Below are positions 18,969 to 27,062 of a DNA stretch of 59,181 bases, piece after piece. The position numbers and the translations under genes were made by a program. The notes under the pieces are model-generated. The model did not search any database, had not been told where the DNA came from, and saw only the letters and a program-made list of their open reading frames with translations. This stretch comes from a virus, in the IMG/VR virus record IMGVR_UViG_3300027906_000015, positions 1 to 59,181 of that record. One strand, 5' to 3'. Within the stretch, counting starts at the first letter, position 1. Every line of letters begins with the position of its first letter.

Positions 18969-19168
18969 TGTTATTCAGAGAGTTTCGAGAAAAGATAAAG
19001 ACTCAGCCAGTAGTAATTAAAAAGCTTGGAGACAATGTAGTCATTTTTAAAGAAAATGATATATACAAAGTTCAAATTGCTAATCAATTATTAGATGAGG
19101 ACTTTACTGATATTCTTGAAGCAGAAGAAGCTGGTATGGATTTTCTTAAATTATTAGAGGATAACTAA
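18968..19168 (+). CDS. 68: Prohead core protein, gp68-like
   Basis: This 66-residue protein (starts MLFREFREKIKTQP) lies in the T4 gene 68 position, directly before the protease gene and one base away from it. Its centre is beta-like (PVVIKKLGDNVVIFKENDIY) and its C-terminal end acidic and helical. In T4-like phages this slot encodes a minor scaffold component. The assignment is by position and general character rather than a diagnostic motif. Confidence 0.5.
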   Translation: MLFREFREKIKTQPVVIKKLGDNVVIFKENDIYKVQIANQLLDEDFTDILEAEEAGMDFLKLLEDN

Positions 19169-19169
19169 T

Positions 19170-19814
19170 ATGAAGTTAATATCAGAATACGTTGAATCTC
19201 CATTAGAGGTTATCGTAGAAAAGACAAATGGTAAAAAGAACCTTTATATAGAAGGTGTCTTTATGCAGGCCGAAAAGAAAAATAGAAACGGCCGAATATA
19301 TGAAAAAAAGATTTTAGAGAAAGCTGTTAGCAAATATGTTAAAGAACAGGTTTCTCAGGGAAGAGCAGTTGGAGAGTTAAATCATCCAGAAGGACCAACT
19401 GTAAACCTGGATAAAGTTTCACATAAAATTACGAACCTGGAATTCCAGGGAAATAATGTTTATGGAAAAGCATCAATACTTAAAACCCCAATGGGTCAAA
19501 TCGTAGAAGGTTTGCTCGAAGGTGGAGTTAAGCTTGGTGTATCAAGTCGTGGTATGGGAACTCTTGAGAACAGGAGAGATGGCGCGTATGTACGGGATGA
19601 CTTTATGTTAGCCTCCGTAGATATAGTCCAAGATCCCTCTGCACCTTCCGCTTTCGTTAACGGAATTATGGAAGGAGTAGACTGGATATGGGACAACGGC
19701 ATTTTGAAACCTCAAGACATTGAAGAAATTGAGACTGAAATTAAACGTGCTCCAATGAAGGCTTTGCCTGAATTGGAAATAAGGGCGTTTAAAAATTTCC
19801 TCTCTAAATTATAA
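19170..19814 (+). CDS. 21: Prohead core scaffold protease gp21
   Basis: This 214-residue serine protease of the T4 prohead (U9/S78-like, herpes-protease fold) cuts scaffold, capsid and internal proteins after (L/I)-X-Glu during maturation. The candidate triad is H72 (ELNHPEGP), S126 (GVSSRGMG) and D151 (ASVDIVQDPSAP). NRNGRIYEKKILEKAV is the conserved substrate-binding region. It sits immediately upstream of its substrates gp22 and gp23. The targeting-tag proteins at 54497-58502 are further candidate substrates. Confidence 0.93.
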   Translation: MKLISEYVESPLEVIVEKTNGKKNLYIEGVFMQAEKKNRNGRIYEKKILEKAVSKYVKEQVSQGRAVGELNHPEGPTVNLDKVSHKITNLEFQGNNVYGKASILKTPMGQIVEGLLEGGVKLGVSSRGMGTLENRRDGAYVRDDFMLASVDIVQDPSAPSAFVNGIMEGVDWIWDNGILKPQDIEEIETEIKRAPMKALPELEIRAFKNFLSKL

Positions 19815-19835
19815 ATTACTTTGGGAGACAAAGAT

Positions 19836-21053
19836 ATGTCTAATTTGACTAACACATATAAAAAAATAGTCGAAGGCGTCGAGCCCGAATCAGTAGAAGA
19901 AATTGCTGAGACTTTGGAAGTTGAAGTTCCTGTAGAGGAAGATCAAGTAGAAGAAGTTGTTGAAGCAACTGAAGAAGCTGAGGAAGAGCAAGTACAAGTT
20001 TCCGAAGAGGAAATTCAAGTTGATGAAGCTAAAGTAAAGGAAGATGATGACGAAGATGAAGATGAAGACGACGATGAAGAAGTCGAAGAATCTGCACCTA
20101 AGTTTGAAATGCCTAAAACTAAAGCTGGTATCATAAACGCCGCAGTCGACATGCTTAAAAAAGCACGCAAGCACGAAGCGCAAGAGCTATTCGCCAGGAT
20201 GGTCAAAGAAGTTGAAGAGTCAATCGACGACGGATCAGTAGATAAAGCTATTGGAAAAGTAAAAGCAGAAAAGGATAAGTCTATTAAGGCTAAACCTTCT
20301 GATGCTTCTGCTAAACAAGAAGCTGCTGATTGGTCTGAGGACTTGGATCTTATAGTTGCTAATGAAGCAACATTATCCGATGGATTCCGTGATAAAGCCT
20401 CTGCTATCTTCGAAGCTGCTTACCAAACAAAGGTAGGTGCTGAAATAGATAGACTTGAGTCTGAATATGCGCAAAATCTTGAATCTGAAGTAAAGGAAGT
20501 CCAAGAAGGCATCGTAGAGAAAGTAGATTCATACTTGAACTATGTTGTTGAAAATTGGATGAAAGAAAATGAAGTCGCAGTACAACAAGGTCTTAGGACT
20601 GAAATTGCTGAAGAATTCATGACTTCTTTACAATCAGTGTTCAAAGAACATTATATTGAAGTTCCAGAAGGTAAAGCTGACCTGATCGACGATTTAGCTG
20701 ATCAAGTTTCTGAACTGGAAGAACAGCTCAATAAAACCACTGAAGACAATATACAATTACACGAAAAAGCTCAATCTTTTGAAAGAGCGGAAATCGTGCG
20801 TAAGGCGTCTTCCGGCTTAGCAGATACAGAAGCTGAGAAACTAGCTGAACTAGTTGAAAGTGTAGAATTTGAAGATAGCGAAACTTTTGAAAATAAAGTT
20901 AATGTTATTAAAGATTCTTACTTTAAACAAGAAGTTAGCGAATCAACTGATGAATCTGATGCACTAGTAGGCGAAGATGGGGAAACACCTGTTGAATTAT
21001 CTTCAAATATGAATGCGTACTCTCAAGCCTTAACTAAATTTAATAACAAATAA
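19836..21053 (+). CDS. 22: Major prohead scaffold protein gp22
   Basis: The start is placed at ATG 19836 (MSNLTNTYKKIVEG), after GGGAGACAAAG; an in-frame TTG at 19821 is less likely. The product is 405 residues, highly acidic in residues 20-80 and helical and coiled-coil after that, as expected for a scaffold that is digested to peptides in the head. The KTKAGIINAAVDMLKKARKH block is typical of marine T4-like gp22. Several (L/I)-X-Glu sites are present for gp21. Confidence 0.9.
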   Translation: MSNLTNTYKKIVEGVEPESVEEIAETLEVEVPVEEDQVEEVVEATEEAEEEQVQVSEEEIQVDEAKVKEDDDEDEDEDDDEEVEESAPKFEMPKTKAGIINAAVDMLKKARKHEAQELFARMVKEVEESIDDGSVDKAIGKVKAEKDKSIKAKPSDASAKQEAADWSEDLDLIVANEATLSDGFRDKASAIFEAAYQTKVGAEIDRLESEYAQNLESEVKEVQEGIVEKVDSYLNYVVENWMKENEVAVQQGLRTEIAEEFMTSLQSVFKEHYIEVPEGKADLIDDLADQVSELEEQLNKTTEDNIQLHEKAQSFERAEIVRKASSGLADTEAEKLAELVESVEFEDSETFENKVNVIKDSYFKQEVSESTDESDALVGEDGETPVELSSNMNAYSQALTKFNNK

Positions 21054-21079
21054 TTGCAAACCTTATAGGGGAAAACAAA

Positions 21080-22393
21080 ATGTTTAATGCAGACAAAAAC
21101 TTAATTGAAAAATGGTCTCCAGTACTAGAGCACGAAAGCGCTCCAAGTATTGATGATCATTACAAAAAAAGTGTTACTGCACGTCTTCTTGAAAACCAAG
21201 AAGTAGCCCTACAAGAAGAAAGACAACAAAGATCTTTCAACATCTCAGAAGCAGCTGCTAACGTAACTGGATCTGGCGTTGATAATTTCGACCCTGTCTT
21301 AATCTCTCTTGTTAGACGTGCAATGCCTAATCTTATTGCTTATGATATCGCTGGCGTTCAGCCAATGAGTGGACCTACTGGTCTTATCTTCGCAATGAAA
21401 TCAAGGTATTCAACTCAAGGTGGTACTGAAGCACTATTTGATGAAGCTGACACAGACTTCTCAGGTACTGGCACACATCAAGCAGATCCAACTGGATTAG
21501 CTGGTGTAACTGATGCTGATACTGACGGAACAATCGGTGATCACGATACTTTATCAACTTTTGGTTCTGGTCTACCTACAGCTACTGCGGAAGCCCGTGG
21601 TACAACTGGTGGCGCTGGTGCGGCATTTGCAGAAATGGCTTTCTCAATCGAGAAATCAACTGTAACTGCTAAATCAAGAGCTCTAAAAGCAGAATACACA
21701 ATGGAATTAGCACAAGACCTTAAAGCTATTCATGGTCTTGACGCCGAAGGCGAACTAGCTAACATCCTAAGTGCAGAAATTCTAGCTGAAATCAACCGTG
21801 AAGTTGTAAGAACAATCTTATCGAAAGCTAAGCTTGGTGCTTTACAATCTTCAACTGCAACTTCTGGTATCTTTGATGTCGGAACTGACAGTGACGGTAG
21901 ATGGATGGCAGAGAAATTCAAAGGCCTAATTATGCAACTCGAAAGAGAAGCTAATGTTATCGCTAAAGAAACAAGACGTGGAAAAGGTAACTATGTTATC
22001 GTTTCTTCTGACGTTGCTTCAGCTTTAGCTGCATCAGGTATGATGGATTACGCTCCTGCACTATCAACTGGTCTTAACGTTGATGATACTGGCAACACAT
22101 TCGCTGGTGTTCTTAATGGAAGACTTAAAGTGTACATCGATCCATATGCAACTACAGACTTCGCGTGTGTAGGTTATAGAGGTGCAAACCCTTATGACGC
22201 TGGTATGTTCTATTGCCCATACGTTCCTTTAACTATGGTTAAAGCCGTTGGCGAAAGTGACTTCCAACCAAGGATCGGATTCAAAACTAGGTATGGCATG
22301 GTTGCTAACCCATTCGTCGGAACAGACGGAGTAGGTACTGACAGAGCTAACCCTTACTTTAGAATCTTCAGAGTTGATGACATAATGGTGTAA
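21080..22393 (+). CDS. 23: Major capsid protein gp23
   Basis: This 437-residue HK97-fold capsid protein is recognised by DNFDPVLISLVRRAMPNLIA, YDIAGVQPMSGPTGLIFAMK and the C-terminal TRYGMVANPF block. As in T4, an N-terminal peptide is probably removed by gp21; a matching site is I55-S56-E57 followed by AAAN. The gene shows slightly more GC-ending codons than its neighbours, consistent with very high expression. A strong terminator follows it. There is no perfect TATAAATA directly before it, so it is probably read from upstream late promoters. Confidence 0.96.
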   Translation: MFNADKNLIEKWSPVLEHESAPSIDDHYKKSVTARLLENQEVALQEERQQRSFNISEAAANVTGSGVDNFDPVLISLVRRAMPNLIAYDIAGVQPMSGPTGLIFAMKSRYSTQGGTEALFDEADTDFSGTGTHQADPTGLAGVTDADTDGTIGDHDTLSTFGSGLPTATAEARGTTGGAGAAFAEMAFSIEKSTVTAKSRALKAEYTMELAQDLKAIHGLDAEGELANILSAEILAEINREVVRTILSKAKLGALQSSTATSGIFDVGTDSDGRWMAEKFKGLIMQLEREANVIAKETRRGKGNYVIVSSDVASALAASGMMDYAPALSTGLNVDDTGNTFAGVLNGRLKVYIDPYATTDFACVGYRGANPYDAGMFYCPYVPLTMVKAVGESDFQPRIGFKTRYGMVANPFVGTDGVGTDRANPYFRIFRVDDIMV

Positions 22394-22416
22394 ACCGTTT
22401 TTCGAAACAACTTATT

Positions 22417-22446
22417 AAAGAGGGACTTCGGTCCCTCTTTTCTTGT
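22417..22446 (+). terminator. Rho-independent terminator after gp23
   Basis: A perfect 10-bp stem (AAAGAGGGAC with GTCCCTCTTT) is closed by a TTCG tetraloop and followed by TCTTGT. It is a classic strong terminator placed right after the major capsid gene. Confidence 0.9.
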
Positions 22447-22467
22447 GTAAACTAAGATTATAAAGTA

Positions 22468-22475
22468 TATAAATA
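22468..22475 (+). promoter_or_regulatory. Late promoter after the gp23 terminator
   Basis: A perfect TATAAATA lies exactly 5 bases before the ATG at 22481. Transcription would restart after the terminator and begin at the start codon, giving a leaderless message. Confidence 0.75.
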
Positions 22476-22480
22476 GTACT

Positions 22481-22660
22481 ATGAATGAAATAAAAAGAGA
22501 ATATTATGATAGCTTTGTTACTAGAATGTGGTTAGATTATTGTGATGAGAATAATGATCCTATATCCGCTCCTACTAGATTAACTCATGAAGAGTACGCA
22601 TCTAAATGGGGAGATTGGTTACTAGAGAAATACGACGAGAAATATGGCATTAACGGATAA
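22481..22660 (+). CDS. Small acidic protein of unknown function (59 aa)
   Basis: This short frame starts MNEIKREYYDSFVTRMWLDY and ends WLLEKYDEKYGING. It is acidic, aromatic-rich and probably helical. It lies between the gp23 terminator and the tail-tube-fold gene, overlapping the latter by 17 bases. It begins 5 bases after a perfect late promoter, which supports it as a real late gene. No family is recognised. Confidence 0.6.
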   Translation: MNEIKREYYDSFVTRMWLDYCDENNDPISAPTRLTHEEYASKWGDWLLEKYDEKYGING

Positions 22661-23111
22661 TAAAAACTTTCTTAGCCCAGTTGGCTATACCTTAAAAATA
22701 GATTCTGCATTTGCGAATACAGAGTATTTTTGTACTGCAGCTACATTACCTGGTATAGGTATATCATCTGTAGATACTCCTTATAAAGGGGTTAATCTAG
22801 GTATGACTGGGGATCGAATGACCTTCGAAGATTTCAGTATAACATTTAATGTTACAGAAAACATGGAAAACTATATTGAGATATGGGATTGGATTAAAAA
22901 CTTAGCTACATTAAAAGAAGCCGAAAAAGATTGGAAGTATGATGCTAGGTTAATGATATTAACTTCACATAATAATCCACAAAAGGAAATAGTATTCCAC
23001 GATCTTTTTCCAACCTCTTTATCAGCTATAGAGTTTAATGCTCAATCTACTGATATAGAATATGTACAGGCTTCAGTAACTTTTAAGTACTCATACTTTG
23101 AAATAATATAA
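22644..23111 (+). CDS. Tail-tube-fold protein, probable gp3-like tail completion protein
   Basis: This 155-residue protein follows the tube fold: an N-terminal FCTAATLPGIGISSV strand pair, a loop (KGVNLGMTGDRM), then FEDFSITFNVTENMENYIEI with a helix (WDWIKNLATL), and late beta strands. gp19-type tube and gp3/gp54-type tube-capping proteins share this layout. Marine T4-like genomes usually have gp3 just after gp23, which favours tail completion. I cannot rule out another baseplate or tube protein. It is the last gene before the early promoter of uvsY. Confidence 0.6.
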   Translation: MALTDNKNFLSPVGYTLKIDSAFANTEYFCTAATLPGIGISSVDTPYKGVNLGMTGDRMTFEDFSITFNVTENMENYIEIWDWIKNLATLKEAEKDWKYDARLMILTSHNNPQKEIVFHDLFPTSLSAIEFNAQSTDIEYVQASVTFKYSYFEII

Positions 23112-23119
23112 TTTAAGGG

Positions 23120-23148
23120 TTTACTTTTTAAGTAAACTGTGGTATAAT
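23120..23148 (+). promoter_or_regulatory. Early sigma70-type promoter of uvsY
   Basis: TTTACT at 23120 and TATAAT at 23143 are separated by 17 bases, with TGTGG before the -10. The -35 lies in a palindrome, GTTTACTT...AAGTAAAC. The -10 ends 7 bases before the uvsY ATG, so the message has almost no leader. This is the first of ten near-identical + strand copies in the window. Confidence 0.9.
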
Positions 23149-23155
23149 AGACATT

Positions 23156-23599
23156 ATGAATATAGAATCTTTACTCGAAATGTGGAAGAAAGATGCGCAG
23201 ATAGATGAAATGGCATTAGATGAAGCATCACGCGAATCCGCAAAATTACACTCCAAATATCTTGATTTATACTCTAAATCAAAACTCAGATTAAAAAAAC
23301 TAGAATTAGACTTTAAACCTTTATTGAGAGATAAGTTTCTCCATTATGGTGGTAAGTTATCCCAAGACGAATTAGATACTAAAGGATGGGAATATGATCC
23401 TTTAAATGGATTAACTGTTCTTAAAGGTGATATGGATAAATGGTATGATGCTGATCCTATTATACAGGAACATCAATTAAAGATAGCTATGCAAGAAGAA
23501 ATAGTTAATGTATTAAAAGAGATAATGGATAATATAAAATGGCGTCATCAGAATATTAAGAATATGATTGAATGGCGTAAATTTACTAGTGGCATATAA
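23156..23599 (+). CDS. uvsY: Recombination mediator UvsY
   Basis: This 147-residue helical protein is homologous to T4 UvsY. UvsY loads the UvsX recombinase on gp32-coated single-stranded DNA. The N-terminus MNIESLLEMWKKDAQID, then the SAKLHSKYLDLYSKSKLRLK helix and the C-terminal IKWRHQNIKNMIEWRKF are family hallmarks; the protein forms hexamers. It has its own early promoter with essentially no leader. It heads the recombination cluster that includes uvsW, gp47 and gp46. Confidence 0.92.
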   Translation: MNIESLLEMWKKDAQIDEMALDEASRESAKLHSKYLDLYSKSKLRLKKLELDFKPLLRDKFLHYGGKLSQDELDTKGWEYDPLNGLTVLKGDMDKWYDADPIIQEHQLKIAMQEEIVNVLKEIMDNIKWRHQNIKNMIEWRKFTSGI

Positions 23600-24482
23600 A
23601 ATACATGATTTTAAATATGAATGGAAGGGCAACTTCGGTCACGCTCGCGCGTGCATAGAAACAGCTTTAGATTTAATAGATCATAGTGAATATCATCTCA
23701 ATATCTGGAATCATACAGATTTAACTAAAATCCCCCACCAAGAAGCTTTAATTGTTAAGCCTACTGCACCTACTTCAAAACATTTTGTGATTGATGATTT
23801 AGGTTATGCTAATAGTTCTTGTTTAGCATTTAATGAACCATTTGAAGTAGAAATGAGAGAATGGGTTGATACAGATCATAATGCAATAAAAGCTTTAATT
23901 GAAACTAAAGCTAATAAGTGGGATGATTCTGCTATACTTAAATGGCGAAAACCTAAAAACGTACCAAGAAATCATACATTAGTTATTGGCCAAATGCCTA
24001 AGGATGAAACAGTAGAAGGATTTGGATTTGGTGGACATATTAGAAAATTAGATCTAATAGTAGAAAGATTAGTTAAAGAAACAGATTATCCTATTGTAGT
24101 TAAAATGCATCCTAAGTTACAAAAGAGAGATAGATTAATAGAGAAATGGAGAACGTGGGGTGTTGATGTAAGAGAAGGATTTGAATCTATACATGATATA
24201 CTACCGCGCACACGCGTAGCCATTATAGATAATAGTACTGCTGGAATAGAATGTTTGATGCACAGTGTACCTATTATAAGTTATGGTTGGCCAGAATATC
24301 ATTGGGTTACAAAGAAATTACAAGTACTACCCCAACTCCCTAGGTTAGTTAAAGATTTATCATGGTATCAAAAAGAATATGCAGATAATTTTATATCATG
24401 GTATATACATGAATACCTATGTTATGATGTTAATAGTACTGAAAGAAGATTAAAAGAAATATTGGAATCATGGAAACTGTAA
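23568..24482 (+). CDS. Glycosyltransferase-like protein
   Basis: This protein of about 300 residues has a C-terminal half resembling a GT-B or capsular-polysaccharide-type nucleotide-sugar site: DYPIVVKMHPKLQKRDR, a middle strand RVAIIDNSTAGIECLMHSVP and then IISYGWPEYHW. That S/N-T-A-G-I-E-x-L-x-x-x-x-P-(I/V)-I pattern is common in such enzymes. A GTG at 23589 is an alternative start to the ATG at 23568; neither has a strong ribosome-binding site. It overlaps uvsY and uvsW, so it is coupled to recombination genes. Possible roles are DNA base or surface glycosylation; the substrate is unknown. Confidence 0.55.
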   Translation: MNGVNLLVAYKIHDFKYEWKGNFGHARACIETALDLIDHSEYHLNIWNHTDLTKIPHQEALIVKPTAPTSKHFVIDDLGYANSSCLAFNEPFEVEMREWVDTDHNAIKALIETKANKWDDSAILKWRKPKNVPRNHTLVIGQMPKDETVEGFGFGGHIRKLDLIVERLVKETDYPIVVKMHPKLQKRDRLIEKWRTWGVDVREGFESIHDILPRTRVAIIDNSTAGIECLMHSVPIISYGWPEYHWVTKKLQVLPQLPRLVKDLSWYQKEYADNFISWYIHEYLCYDVNSTERRLKEILESWKL

Positions 24483-25945
24483 TAGTAAATAAGGTTAATG
24501 AAACATTCTTACAAATAGAATGTGAACCTAGTACTGAAAGAGAATTATCAGAGCATTTCTGTTTTTATGTACCTGGATATAAGTTCATGCCCGCGTACCG
24601 CAACCGCGTGTGGGATGGTAAAATACGTTTATTTGATATGCGTAAAAAGACTTTATATGTTGGGTTATATCATTATTTAAAAGAATTTTGTGAAGAAAGG
24701 GATTATAGTTTAGTCTCAGATATAAATCTATTACCTGAGTATAATGATGATTTAGTAGAGGCTACGTTAGAAGAAACAACGTTACCCAGTCATATATCAC
24801 CAAGGGATTACCAGTTAAACGCGCTTAGGCACGCGCTACGGAGCTCTAAATCGCTGTTATTATCACCTACAGCATCAGGTAAGTCATTAATCATCTATTT
24901 ATTGGTAAAACACTACCTAAAATATAATGATAATAAAGTCTTAATTATTGTACCTACAACATCATTAGTTGAACAAATGTATAGTGATTTCTCAGAATAT
25001 TCTAAAGAAGATAATACATTTGATATAGAAAAATTAGGACATAAGATATATGGTGGAGCAGATAGAACAACAGATAAAAGAATAATTATATCCACCTGGC
25101 AATCCCAACATAAGTTACAAGCTAATATGTTTAAAAATTATGGTATGGTAATAGGAGATGAAGCACATCAATTTAAAGCTAAATCCCTTACCTCTATTAT
25201 GGAGAAATGTGTTAATGCACAATATAAGATTGGTACTACTGGAACATTAGATGGAACACAAACACATCAATTAGTATTAGAAGGATTATTTGGTCCAGTA
25301 TTTAAAGTTACAACTACTAAAGCTTTAATGGATAGAGATGAATTAGCTAAGTTAGATATTCAAATATTATTATTAAAGTATAAAGAAGATTTCTGTAAAC
25401 ATATATCAAAAGCTAAGTATCAGGAAGAATTAGATTTTATTGTAGGATATACCCCCCGCAATAATTTTATCAGTAACTTAGCATTAGATCAAAAAGGAAA
25501 TACTTTAATATTATTTAATTATGTAGAGAAACATGGTAAACCTCTTCATGATATGTTAAAAGATAAGATTGAAAAAGATAGAAAACTATTTTATGTTTCA
25601 GGCGAAACACCTGTAGATGATAGAGAACAAATAAGAGCTATCACTGAGAAAGAAAATAATGCAGTTATTGTTGCTTCACTTGGAACGTTTTCTACTGGGG
25701 TTAATATAAAAAGATTACATAATTTAATATTTGCTTCACCTTCTAAATCCCAAATAAGAGTATTACAAAGTATAGGTAGAGGACTTCGTGTGAGTGGAGA
25801 TAGTATAAATACTACTGTATATGATATAGCTGATGATCTTCACTATAAATCGAAGAAGAATTATACCTTAGATCATGCAGCAGAAAGAATTAAAATATAT
25901 TCAAAAGAAAAATTTAAATACAAAATTTACGAGATAAATATATAA
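24470..25945 (+). CDS. uvsW: DNA/RNA helicase UvsW
   Basis: This 491-residue superfamily 2 helicase has an N-terminal DNA-binding region like T4 UvsW (PGYKFMPAYRNRVWDGKIRL), then the helicase core: SPTASGKS at 132-139, DEAH at 230-233, and motif VI QSIGRGLRVSG near 440. UvsW remodels branched DNA, R-loops and stalled forks and helps shift origin to recombination-dependent replication. It overlaps the upstream gene by 13 bases. Two GC-rich islands fall in its N-terminal half (24590-24614, 24820-24846). Confidence 0.93.
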   Translation: METVIVNKVNETFLQIECEPSTERELSEHFCFYVPGYKFMPAYRNRVWDGKIRLFDMRKKTLYVGLYHYLKEFCEERDYSLVSDINLLPEYNDDLVEATLEETTLPSHISPRDYQLNALRHALRSSKSLLLSPTASGKSLIIYLLVKHYLKYNDNKVLIIVPTTSLVEQMYSDFSEYSKEDNTFDIEKLGHKIYGGADRTTDKRIIISTWQSQHKLQANMFKNYGMVIGDEAHQFKAKSLTSIMEKCVNAQYKIGTTGTLDGTQTHQLVLEGLFGPVFKVTTTKALMDRDELAKLDIQILLLKYKEDFCKHISKAKYQEELDFIVGYTPRNNFISNLALDQKGNTLILFNYVEKHGKPLHDMLKDKIEKDRKLFYVSGETPVDDREQIRAITEKENNAVIVASLGTFSTGVNIKRLHNLIFASPSKSQIRVLQSIGRGLRVSGDSINTTVYDIADDLHYKSKKNYTLDHAAERIKIYSKEKFKYKIYEINI

Positions 25946-25946
25946 T

Positions 25947-26345
25947 ATGGATAACCAATTACCTATACGTCATTTCAAATTAGTTAATGGTGAAGAACTA
26001 GTAGCTTTAATTAAAGAGAAAGATGATGGAACATTCACAATAGAAAGACCATATGTAGTAAAGAATAATCTGATTGGAGGATTTGCATTTCTACCTTGGT
26101 TCCCTTTCTCATCCCAAAAACTATTTAAAATTGCTCGAACTAGTATACTCCATCACGTTGAGATTGATGAAGATATTAAACAAGAGTATATTAAGTTAGC
26201 AACCGGAGCTTTAAAGCCTCGTGCTAAAACTCCTTTGATTAATGATGATCAGTTTATGGCTGATCTAGATGAATATATAAATGAAACTTATGATGAACTT
26301 GAACCCGTCCTTCTTGAGGAACCAAAGAAAGAAACTATTCATTAG
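25947..26345 (+). CDS. Sm-like (LSm-fold) phage protein, copy 1
   Basis: This 132-residue protein begins with a beta-barrel-like segment (RHFKLVNGEELVALIKEKDD, then TIERPYVV, GGFAFLPWFPF) followed by an acidic helical tail. The same pattern (LxxGEExxAxI, a P at the third strand, FxPxxPxx) recurs in the 95-residue protein at 40345, so the two are paralogues. The layout resembles Sm/LSm small beta-barrels, suggesting RNA or single-stranded DNA binding, but that is inference. It starts one base after uvsW and is the last gene before the divergent promoter pair. Confidence 0.55.
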   Translation: MDNQLPIRHFKLVNGEELVALIKEKDDGTFTIERPYVVKNNLIGGFAFLPWFPFSSQKLFKIARTSILHHVEIDEDIKQEYIKLATGALKPRAKTPLINDDQFMADLDEYINETYDELEPVLLEEPKKETIH

Positions 26346-26373
26346 TGTCTCTCTGTCCTTGGGACGACAATAT

Positions 26374-26402
26374 ATTATACCACACTTTTTGTCATTTGTA
26401 AA
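26374..26402 (-). promoter_or_regulatory. Minus-strand early promoter, antisense to the uvsW region
   Basis: Read on the minus strand, TTTACA (26402 to 26397), 17 bases and TATAAT (26379 to 26374) form a full copy of the early promoter, including GGGGG before the -35 and GTGTGG before the -10. It points left into 25947-26345 and uvsW, where no convincing minus-strand gene exists. It probably makes antisense or regulatory RNA. Confidence 0.85.
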
Positions 26403-26428
26403 CCCCCTAAATGAAATAAAAAAGGGGA

Positions 26429-26457
26429 TTTACTTTTCAACAAAACTATGGTATAAT
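26429..26457 (+). promoter_or_regulatory. Early promoter of gp55-gp47-gp46
   Basis: TTTACT and TATAAT are separated by 17 bases, with CTATGG before the -10. It is divergent from the minus-strand promoter, the two -35 boxes being about 26 bases apart. It drives the late sigma factor gene, so it is a key switch from early to late expression. Confidence 0.9.
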
Positions 26458-26479
26458 AGAGCCTTTATGGAGAATAATT

Positions 26480-27061
26480 ATGGCCAAACGTGCTGATGCA
26501 AAGAAAAAGCCCCACTATATCAATAACAAAGATTTCTCTCTAGCTGTTGTTGAATATGTTAAAAGTGTAAATAAAGCTAGAGAAAAAGATAAACCTGATC
26601 CTAAAGTAACTGATTATATTGCTACATCTTTTTTAAAGATCTCAGAAGGATTAAGTCATAGACCTAATTTTGTTAGGTATACATACAGGGAAGAAATGGT
26701 AATGGATGCTGTTGAAAACTGTTTAAGAGCTATCGGCAATTATAATATTGAAACCGCTACTCGTACAGGTAAACCCAATGCATTCTCTTACTTTACCCAA
26801 ATATGTTATTTTGCCTTTATCAGAAGAATTGCTAAAGAAAAGAAACAGCAAGATATTAAAATGAAGTTTATTGAAAAGATGGGTATTGAGGACTTTACTC
26901 AAATGGGTATGGATGAAGCTGGTGCAGCTGAAACTATGGCATATGTTGATACTCTTCGACAAAGAATTAGTACCGTTAGAGCTAAAGATGTTGCAGTGAA
27001 AGATTTTGCTGTTAAAGAAAAGAAAAAAGAAAAAGAAAAGCTAGAACTTTTCATGGGATAA
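26480..27061 (+). CDS. 55: Late-transcription sigma factor gp55
   Basis: This 193-residue homologue of T4 gp55 (185 residues) directs host RNA polymerase to TATAAATA late promoters with the gp45 clamp as activator. The FVRYTYREEMVMDAVENCLRA and NAFSYFTQICYFAFIRRIAK segments correspond to sigma region 2 helices. The C-terminal end is Lys-rich and finishes in LELFMG, a likely clamp-binding peptide. It starts at the ATG after a GGAG site, and its presence matches the many TATAAATA motifs in the window. Confidence 0.93.
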   Translation: MAKRADAKKKPHYINNKDFSLAVVEYVKSVNKAREKDKPDPKVTDYIATSFLKISEGLSHRPNFVRYTYREEMVMDAVENCLRAIGNYNIETATRTGKPNAFSYFTQICYFAFIRRIAKEKKQQDIKMKFIEKMGIEDFTQMGMDEAGAAETMAYVDTLRQRISTVRAKDVAVKDFAVKEKKKEKEKLELFMG

Positions 27062-27062
27062 T

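Noticed and set aside
19890-20206. Minus-strand frames opposite the acidic part of gp22
   Set aside because: GAA/GAT repeats of the acidic scaffold give Phe- or Ser-rich frames on the reverse strand; they are not real genes.
26346-26370. GTCC-TTG-GGAC hairpin as a terminator after the Sm-like gene
   Set aside because: The stem is only 4 bp and no T-run follows, so it is not listed as a terminator.
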